Positions 59,283 to 64,000 of a stretch of DNA of 64,000 bases are shown piece by piece. Each line of letters opens with the position of its first letter. Position 1 is the stretch's first letter. This DNA is from Patulibacter defluvii. Its GTDB lineage: Bacteria > Actinomycetota > Thermoleophilia > Solirubrobacterales > Solirubrobacteraceae. The notes under the pieces are model-generated. The model was not told the DNA's origin and did no database searches. It worked only from the letters and a program-made list of their open reading frames with translations. The stretch covers positions 454,891 through 518,890 of the forward strand of contig NZ_JAWZSQ010000001.1 of assembly GCF_034096925.1 (NCBI RefSeq). Reading direction: 5' to 3'. The position numbers were made by a program, and so were the translations under genes.

Positions 59283-60653
59283 GTGGACCGGCTGTTCGCT
59301 CCCGACCCGGACGACGGCGCCCCGATCGACGGCGGCGCGCCGCCCGCCGACGCCCCGCTCGCCGCCCGGCTGCGACCGCGGACGGTCGAGGACGTCGTCG
59401 GCCAGGCGGGCCTGCTCGGCGAGGGCCGGCCGCTGCGGGCGGCGATCGACTCCGGGACCCCGCACGCGATGCTGCTGCACGGGCCGCCCGGCTCGGGCAA
59501 GACGACGCTGGCGCGGATCGTGGCCGACGCGGCCGGGGCCGCGGTCGAGGCGCTGCAGGCGGTCGACGCGGGCAAGGCCGAGGTCCGCGCGGCGCTCCAG
59601 CGGGCCCGCGACCGGCGGGCGGCGGGCGGCCAGGCGACGGTCCTCTTCATCGACGAGATCCACCGCTTCAACCGCACCCAGCAGGACGCGCTGCTGCCGG
59701 GCGTGGAGGAGGGGCTGGTGACGCTGATCGCGGCCACCACCGAGCCGCCGTGGGCGGCGGTCAGCCCGGCGCTGCGGTCGCGGCTGCGGATCTACCGGCT
59801 GCGCTCGCTCGACGAGCGGGACGTGCTGACGCTGCTGCGGCGGGCGCTCGACCGCGGGCTGCTGGGGGACGGCGTCAGCGCCGACGACGGGGTGCTGGAG
59901 CTGCTGGCCGCGCGCAGCGCCGGCGACGCGCGGACGGCGCTCGGCGCGCTCGAGGCGGCGGCGAACCTGGCCCGGGCCCAGGTCGCCCAGCTGCTCGGCG
60001 AGGAGGACGAACCGACCGCCGACGCTCCCCGGCGCGAGGTCGTGATCGGCGCCTCGCACGCCTCGGCCGCGCTCGACCGGGCGGTGATCGCGGCCGGGCC
60101 GGACCAGCCGCACGACCTGCTCTCGGCCTACATCAAGTCGATCCGCGGCAGCGATCCCGACGCCGCCGTCTACTACCTGGCCGGGATGCTGGCGGCCGGC
60201 GAGGACCCGCGCACGATCGCCCGCCGGCTGATCGTCTCGGCCAGCGAGGACATCGGCCTGGCCGACCCCTACGCGCTGCCGATGGCGGTCGCGGCGGCCG
60301 AGGTCGTCGACCGGGTCGGGATGCCGGAGTGCCGGATCGCCCTCTCGCACGTGACCGTCCGGCTGGCCCTGGCCGGCAAGAGCAGCGCCGCCTACCGCGC
60401 GATCGACGCCGCCCTCGAGCACGTCGCCGAGCACGGCGTCCAGGCCCCGCCGCCCTACCTGCGGGGCAAGATCAGCGAGGGCGCGCGGCCGCAGGACTAC
60501 GACTACCCGCACACCAACCCCGGCGGCTTCAGCGACCAGGAGCTGCTGCCGGCGGCGCTGGCCGACCACCGCTTCCTCGAGCCGGCGGCCCACGAGACGG
60601 TGCTGCTGGAGCGACTGGCGGCGGCCCGCCGCGGGCGTCGGCGCGAGCCGTGA
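59283..60653 (+). CDS. rarA: Replication-associated recombination protein A (RarA/MgsA, AAA+ ATPase)
   Basis: 456 residues, GTG start. Walker A GPPGSGKTT (67-75), Walker B FIDEIHRFN, sensor region TTEPPWAAVSPALRSR, then the MgsA C-terminal domain (HDLLSAYIKSIRGSDPDAAV, then YRAIDAALEHV). RarA works at stalled replication forks, unwinding DNA ends and interacting with SSB. It is 30 bp after the membrane-protein gene and may share the NmrA transcript. Length is typical. Confidence 0.93.
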   Translation: MDRLFAPDPDDGAPIDGGAPPADAPLAARLRPRTVEDVVGQAGLLGEGRPLRAAIDSGTPHAMLLHGPPGSGKTTLARIVADAAGAAVEALQAVDAGKAEVRAALQRARDRRAAGGQATVLFIDEIHRFNRTQQDALLPGVEEGLVTLIAATTEPPWAAVSPALRSRLRIYRLRSLDERDVLTLLRRALDRGLLGDGVSADDGVLELLAARSAGDARTALGALEAAANLARAQVAQLLGEEDEPTADAPRREVVIGASHASAALDRAVIAAGPDQPHDLLSAYIKSIRGSDPDAAVYYLAGMLAAGEDPRTIARRLIVSASEDIGLADPYALPMAVAAAEVVDRVGMPECRIALSHVTVRLALAGKSSAAYRAIDAALEHVAEHGVQAPPPYLRGKISEGARPQDYDYPHTNPGGFSDQELLPAALADHRFLEPAAHETVLLERLAAARRGRRREP

Positions 60654-60761
60654 GCGGTCGCCCGCTCGAACTAGCGTCCAGCAACTAGCCGGCACGCGGG
60701 AGCTCGCGTAGCCTGGACCGCGCCCACGTCCGTGGGCACGGTCGATCGGTCGGAGGCGGGG

Positions 60762-61880
60762 ATGGGCACGGGGCGGCGGTACCTGGGAGCGATGGCGGTG
60801 CTCGCGCTGGCGCTGCCGGCGGGCGCGTCGGCGCAGGCGACGCGGACGTGGGTCTCCGGCGTCGGCGACGACGTCAACCCCTGCAGCCGCACGGCGCCCT
60901 GCAAGACCTGGGCGGGGGCGATCAGCAAGACGGCGACCGGCGGCGAGATCAACGCGCTCGACCCGGGCGGCTTCGGCACGCTGACGATCACCAAGTCGAT
61001 CACGATCGACGGCGGCGGCATGCTGGCCGGGACGCTGGCCAGCGGCACCACCGGCTTCGTCGTCAACGTCCCTCCCGGCAACCCGCTCGACGGGCAGCGG
61101 CGGGTCGTCCTGCGCAACCTCAGCATCAACGGCACCGGCACCACGCCCGGCGTCAACGGGGTCCGGATCGACGCCGCGCGCTCGGTCTCGATCGAGAACA
61201 GCCAGATCGAGAACTTCAGCCAGAACGGGATCCGCTACGCCCCGACCGAGAGCGGCGACTCGAGCCTGGTGCTCGACGGCGTCCGGCTGCGGAACAACCT
61301 CGGCAACGGGCTCTTCGCGATCGGCGTCCCGACCCAGAAGCTCGGCGTGCTGGTCCGCGACACCGTCATCAGCGGCTCCCGCGGCGGCAGCCCGACCCAG
61401 CCGGGCGTCGGCCTCAACGCCGACACCGCCAGCCACGTCTGGCTGACCGGCAGCTCGATCTTCGACAACCAGGTCGGGATCGCGGCCGGGGCCACCAACG
61501 GCGCCCCGGCGGGGATCGTCGACGACTACTGCGACAACCAGGTCGCCGGCAACGTCGACGACGGCGCGACGACCAACCGCGTCTGCCCGCCGCCCGTGAC
61601 CGTCGTCCAGAACCCGGCCCCCGCGCCGACCCCGACCCCGACCCCGACCCCGACGGCGCCGGCGGCTCCGGTCGTGCGTTGCACGGTGCCGAAGCTGACG
61701 GGGCTGACGCTGGCCGGCGCGCGCGGCCGGTTGGCGAAGGCCGACTGCGGCCTCGGCAAGGTCACCCGCACGCGGACCCGCAAGCGCGCCAGCGTCGGCC
61801 GCGTCCTGCGCCAGGGGACCGCGGCCGGCAAGCGCCTGCCGAAGGGGACGAAGGTCGCCGTGGTGGTCGGGAAGCGCTGA
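60762..61880 (+). CDS. Secreted right-handed beta-helix protein with C-terminal PASTA domain
   Basis: 372 residues, ATG 60762 with GGAGGCGGGG upstream and a signal peptide (RYLGAMAVLALALPAGASAQ). The N-terminal WVSGVGDDVNPCSRTAPCKT and GGEINALDPGGFGTLTITKS patterns fit a parallel beta-helix (about 35-290). A proline-threonine linker (PAPTPTPTPTPTAP) joins a PASTA-like domain (about 308-370: CTVPKLTGLTLAGARGRLAK) that may bind peptidoglycan or beta-lactams. PASTA on a non-kinase, non-PBP protein is less common. Extracellular or wall-associated. Confidence 0.78.
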   Translation: MGTGRRYLGAMAVLALALPAGASAQATRTWVSGVGDDVNPCSRTAPCKTWAGAISKTATGGEINALDPGGFGTLTITKSITIDGGGMLAGTLASGTTGFVVNVPPGNPLDGQRRVVLRNLSINGTGTTPGVNGVRIDAARSVSIENSQIENFSQNGIRYAPTESGDSSLVLDGVRLRNNLGNGLFAIGVPTQKLGVLVRDTVISGSRGGSPTQPGVGLNADTASHVWLTGSSIFDNQVGIAAGATNGAPAGIVDDYCDNQVAGNVDDGATTNRVCPPPVTVVQNPAPAPTPTPTPTPTAPAAPVVRCTVPKLTGLTLAGARGRLAKADCGLGKVTRTRTRKRASVGRVLRQGTAAGKRLPKGTKVAVVVGKR

Positions 61881-61926
61881 GCGGGCCCGCCGGTCCGGTC
61901 CCGACGCGACGCTCTACTCTTGATCC

Positions 61927-62676
61927 ATGCCTGCTGCCGCCTACGCCGGGAAGGAGTGCGTGTGCCAGTTCAAGCGCGGGATCTGCGACCAGACCTGCGT
62001 GCAGGACATGCTCGACACGCCCTTCTACATCGCCTGCCTGAAGCTGCGCGATCGGGTCGGGCTGGTCGTCGGCGGCGGTGAGATCGGGCTCGAGAAGGTC
62101 GAGGGGCTGCTGGCCTGCGACGGCAAGGTCGTCGTGGTATCGCCCGAGGTCCGGCCCGAGGTCGAGCAGTACGCCGCCGAGGGGACGCTGGTCTGGGAGC
62201 GGCGCGAGTACCGCCCGGACGACCTCGAGGGCAAGTTCCTGGTGATCGCCTGCACCGACGACACCGACACCAACATCGGGATCTTCGAGGACGCCGAGCG
62301 GCGGGCGATGCTGGCGAACATCGTCGACGTCCCCCCGCTCTGCAACTTCATCCTGCCGGCGATCGTCCGCACCGGGCCGCTGGCGATCGCCATCTCGACC
62401 GCCGGCGCCTCGCCGGCGCTGGCCAAGCGGATGAAGGACGAGGTCCAGACGCTGTTCGGCGAGGAGTACTCGCGGCTGGCGGTGCTGCTGAACGAGGTCC
62501 GCGGCTGGGCCAAGGGCACGCTGCCCACCTACCAGGACCGGAAGGCGTTCTTCGAGGGCGTCGTCGGCGGCGATCCCGACCCGATCGTGCTCCTGCGCGA
62601 CGGCCGCGAGCAGGACGTGCGCGACCTGATCGCCGCCGCCCAGCGCAGCGCCGAGGCGCAGGTCCAGCGGGCCTGA
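61927..62676 (+). CDS. Precorrin-2 dehydrogenase-like protein (CysG/MET8 N-terminal type) with Cys-rich N-terminus
   Basis: 249 residues. The Rossmann core VGLVVGGGEIGLEKVEGLLA near residue 44 matches siroheme synthase/precorrin-2 dehydrogenase, as do VVVVSPEVRPEVEQYA, then NFILPAIVRTGPLAIAISTA and GASPALAKRMKDEV. The enzyme uses NAD+ to oxidise precorrin-2 to sirohydrochlorin for siroheme and perhaps cobalamin. The N-terminal Cys11, Cys13, Cys20, Cys24 (CVC-x6-C-x3-C) are not typical of the family and could bind metal or Fe-S. 46 bp after the PASTA gene; the GDPD gene follows. Confidence 0.8.
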   Translation: MPAAAYAGKECVCQFKRGICDQTCVQDMLDTPFYIACLKLRDRVGLVVGGGEIGLEKVEGLLACDGKVVVVSPEVRPEVEQYAAEGTLVWERREYRPDDLEGKFLVIACTDDTDTNIGIFEDAERRAMLANIVDVPPLCNFILPAIVRTGPLAIAISTAGASPALAKRMKDEVQTLFGEEYSRLAVLLNEVRGWAKGTLPTYQDRKAFFEGVVGGDPDPIVLLRDGREQDVRDLIAAAQRSAEAQVQRA

Positions 62677-62687
62677 GCGGCGACCGC

Positions 62688-62697
62688 GGGGGGGGGG
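62688..62697 (+). other. Homopolymer of ten G before the GDPD gene
   Basis: Ten consecutive G residues sit 8 bases before the ATG at 62706 and form the purine-rich ribosome-site region. Slippage could alter spacing, but G runs of this length also arise readily in GC-rich DNA. Confidence 0.5.
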
Positions 62698-62705
62698 AGC
62701 GGACG

Positions 62706-64000
62706 ATGCGGACGGGGGAGAGGCGACCAGCGGCGCTGCTGGCGGCCGCGCTGCTGACGCTGCTGCTGGCCGTGGTGCCGGCGGCGCCGGGCGCGGCGGC
62801 CGAGTTCTCGTGGTCGAGCGCCCGGTTCCTCAACCAAGCCCACCAGGGCGGCGAGGACGAGGTCCCCTCGAACACGATGTACGGCCTGGCCTACGCGCTG
62901 GCGCACGGCTCGGACATGCTCGAGATCGACGTCCACCTGTCGAAGGACGGGACGATCGTCGTCGGCCACGACGACACGGTCGACCGCACCACCGACGGCC
63001 ACGGCCGGGTCCAGGACCTGACCCTGGCGCAGCTGCGGCGGCTCGACTCGGCCTACTGGTTCGTGCCCGACCGCAGCACCGTCCACGACCTGCCCGACAG
63101 CGCCTACCCGCTGCGCGGCGTGCGGACCGGCAAGCGGCGGCCGCCGGCCGGCTACGACCGCGAGGACTTCCGGATCCCGACCCTCCAGGAGATCCTCGAC
63201 GCGTACCCGCACGTGCCCCTGAACGTCGAGATCAAGGGCGCCGACCAGGCGGAGAAGTTCCGGGTCGCCGACGCGCTGGCGCGGCTGCTGCGGAACAGCC
63301 CGCGGCGCGACATCGTCGTGGTCAGCTTCGACCAGGACTCGATCGACCGCTTCCACGCCCAGGCGCCGTCGATCCCGGTCGCGGCCGGCGTCGCGGCGGC
63401 GATCCAGTTCCTGCTGCTGGGCCAGGAGCTGCCGCCGGGGACGGTCGCGCTGCAGCTGCCCTACGCCTTCGACCTCGGCAGCATCGGGATCAAGCTGCCG
63501 CTGGTCCAGGACCTGCCGATCGAGCTCAACCTGGCCCAGCGCTGGGTGACCGACCGCGCCCACTCGCGCGGCGTCGCCGTCCACTACTGGGAGGTCCCCG
63601 AGACCGACCAGGCCTACGGCCAGGTGGTCGGCGTCTGCGGCGACGGGATCATGACCACCCGCCCGTCGCGGCTGGAGGCCTACCTCGATCGGGCCCCGGT
63701 CCCGCGCCTCGGTGGCCAGGGCCGCGCCGGCGACGGCTGCCCGGGCGCGCCCCCGCCGCCGCCCGCCGGCTGCCGGGCCCGCGTCGCCGCGCTGGTCGCC
63801 GGCCCCGAGCAACTGACGGTGCGGCTGGAGCGGTGGGGCGACCTGCGCCCCGCCTGCCCGGTCGGCCTGACCCTGGAGAGCGCCGAGCCGGTCGTCGTGC
63901 CGGGCGCGGCCGCCGCCGCCCGCCGCGTCGCCTCGCGGCTGTCGCAGCGCGCCCGCAGCCTGGAGCGGCGCGCGACCGCTGCCGTCCGCCGGGCCCGCCG
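62706..64000 (+). CDS. Secreted glycerophosphodiester phosphodiesterase (partial, runs off the right edge)
   Basis: The frame from ATG 62706 is open for 431 codons to the window end, so the C-terminus is missing. A signal peptide (ALLAAALLTLLLAVVPAAPG) leads into a GDPD TIM barrel (about 35-330). The first catalytic motif reads AHQGGEDEVPSNT (His46-Gln47-Gly), where most GDPDs have HRG. EIDVHLSKDG and GHDDTVDRTTDG carry the metal and second-His residues, and IEIKG-type NVEIKGAD is present. It hydrolyses glycerophosphodiesters to glycerol-3-phosphate. After a Pro-rich linker (about 345) a Cys/Arg-rich helical region continues past the edge. Confidence 0.88.
   Translation, partial: MRTGERRPAALLAAALLTLLLAVVPAAPGAAAEFSWSSARFLNQAHQGGEDEVPSNTMYGLAYALAHGSDMLEIDVHLSKDGTIVVGHDDTVDRTTDGHGRVQDLTLAQLRRLDSAYWFVPDRSTVHDLPDSAYPLRGVRTGKRRPPAGYDREDFRIPTLQEILDAYPHVPLNVEIKGADQAEKFRVADALARLLRNSPRRDIVVVSFDQDSIDRFHAQAPSIPVAAGVAAAIQFLLLGQELPPGTVALQLPYAFDLGSIGIKLPLVQDLPIELNLAQRWVTDRAHSRGVAVHYWEVPETDQAYGQVVGVCGDGIMTTRPSRLEAYLDRAPVPRLGGQGRAGDGCPGAPPPPPAGCRARVAALVAGPEQLTVRLERWGDLRPACPVGLTLESAEPVVVPGAAAAARRVASRLSQRARSLERRATAAVRRAR

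Overview
The window is chromosomal DNA of very high G+C content, with strong G/C bias at third codon positions and frequent GTG starts. It looks actinobacterial. PAC2-family, 7Fe ferredoxin, LytB/SpoIID, helicase-nuclease and polyprenol-phosphate mannosyltransferase genes, secreted proteins with RRR/GRRL-type C-termini, and the lack of sporulation or mycolate genes suggest Thermoleophilia (Solirubrobacterales or Conexibacter-like). This placement is an inference from gene content, not a phylogeny. I found no rRNA, tRNA, CRISPR array, IS element or prophage. The window reads as ordinary core chromosome, with about 60 genes in short operons. Many operons are closed by perfect GC hairpins without U-tracts.

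Layout. 0-9.6 kb: a truncated TetR gene divergent from a secreted lipase with a perfect operator between them; citrate synthase; a DUF1508 protein; an amidase; a 7Fe ferredoxin; a beta-carbonic anhydrase; a TSUP transporter divergent from a LysR regulator; an Mrp-type ATPase. 9.7-17 kb: a histone-like lysine-rich coiled-coil protein, an inositol monophosphatase, a 1091-residue helicase-nuclease fusion, a PAC2 protein and an OB-HD nuclease. 17-25 kb: a second TSUP transporter, trehalose-phosphatase with a membrane protein, a Gre-like factor, and a two-component pair followed by two glycosyltransferases and a TetR regulator. 24.8-37.6 kb: a secreted amidohydrolase with a coiled-coil insertion, a TolB-like lipoprotein sharing a palindromic box with it, thioredoxin, a degenerate ABC ATPase with a YhgE/Pip membrane protein, a type-2 isoleucyl-tRNA synthetase, two paralogous membrane proteins and a MerR regulator.

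37.7-52 kb: a secreted PKD protein, PPK2, a MATE exporter, a secreted trypsin-like protease, fumarase, Mug glycosylase, a VOC protein, a secreted unknown, a GH2 glycosidase divergent from a LytB/SpoIID protein, and a small membrane protein behind a perfect operator. 52-64 kb: PAP2-YchF, a diacylglycerol-kinase-like gene behind a 19-bp hairpin, an operon of M20 peptidase, NYN nuclease, methylmalonyl-CoA epimerase and a small protein, then an NAD(P)-binding protein, RarA, a beta-helix/PASTA secreted protein, a precorrin-2 dehydrogenase, and a GDPD truncated by the window end.

The most unusual items are: the amidohydrolase whose C-terminal barrel is split by about 205 residues of Ala/Arg/Lys coiled coil; the 7-1-7 palindrome shared by that gene and the lipoprotein; the IleRS with a GxHH signature; the degenerate ATPase/YhgE pair; the helicase-nuclease with eroded motor motifs; and several perfect inverted repeats, including a roughly 106-bp multi-hairpin element at 55187-55292.
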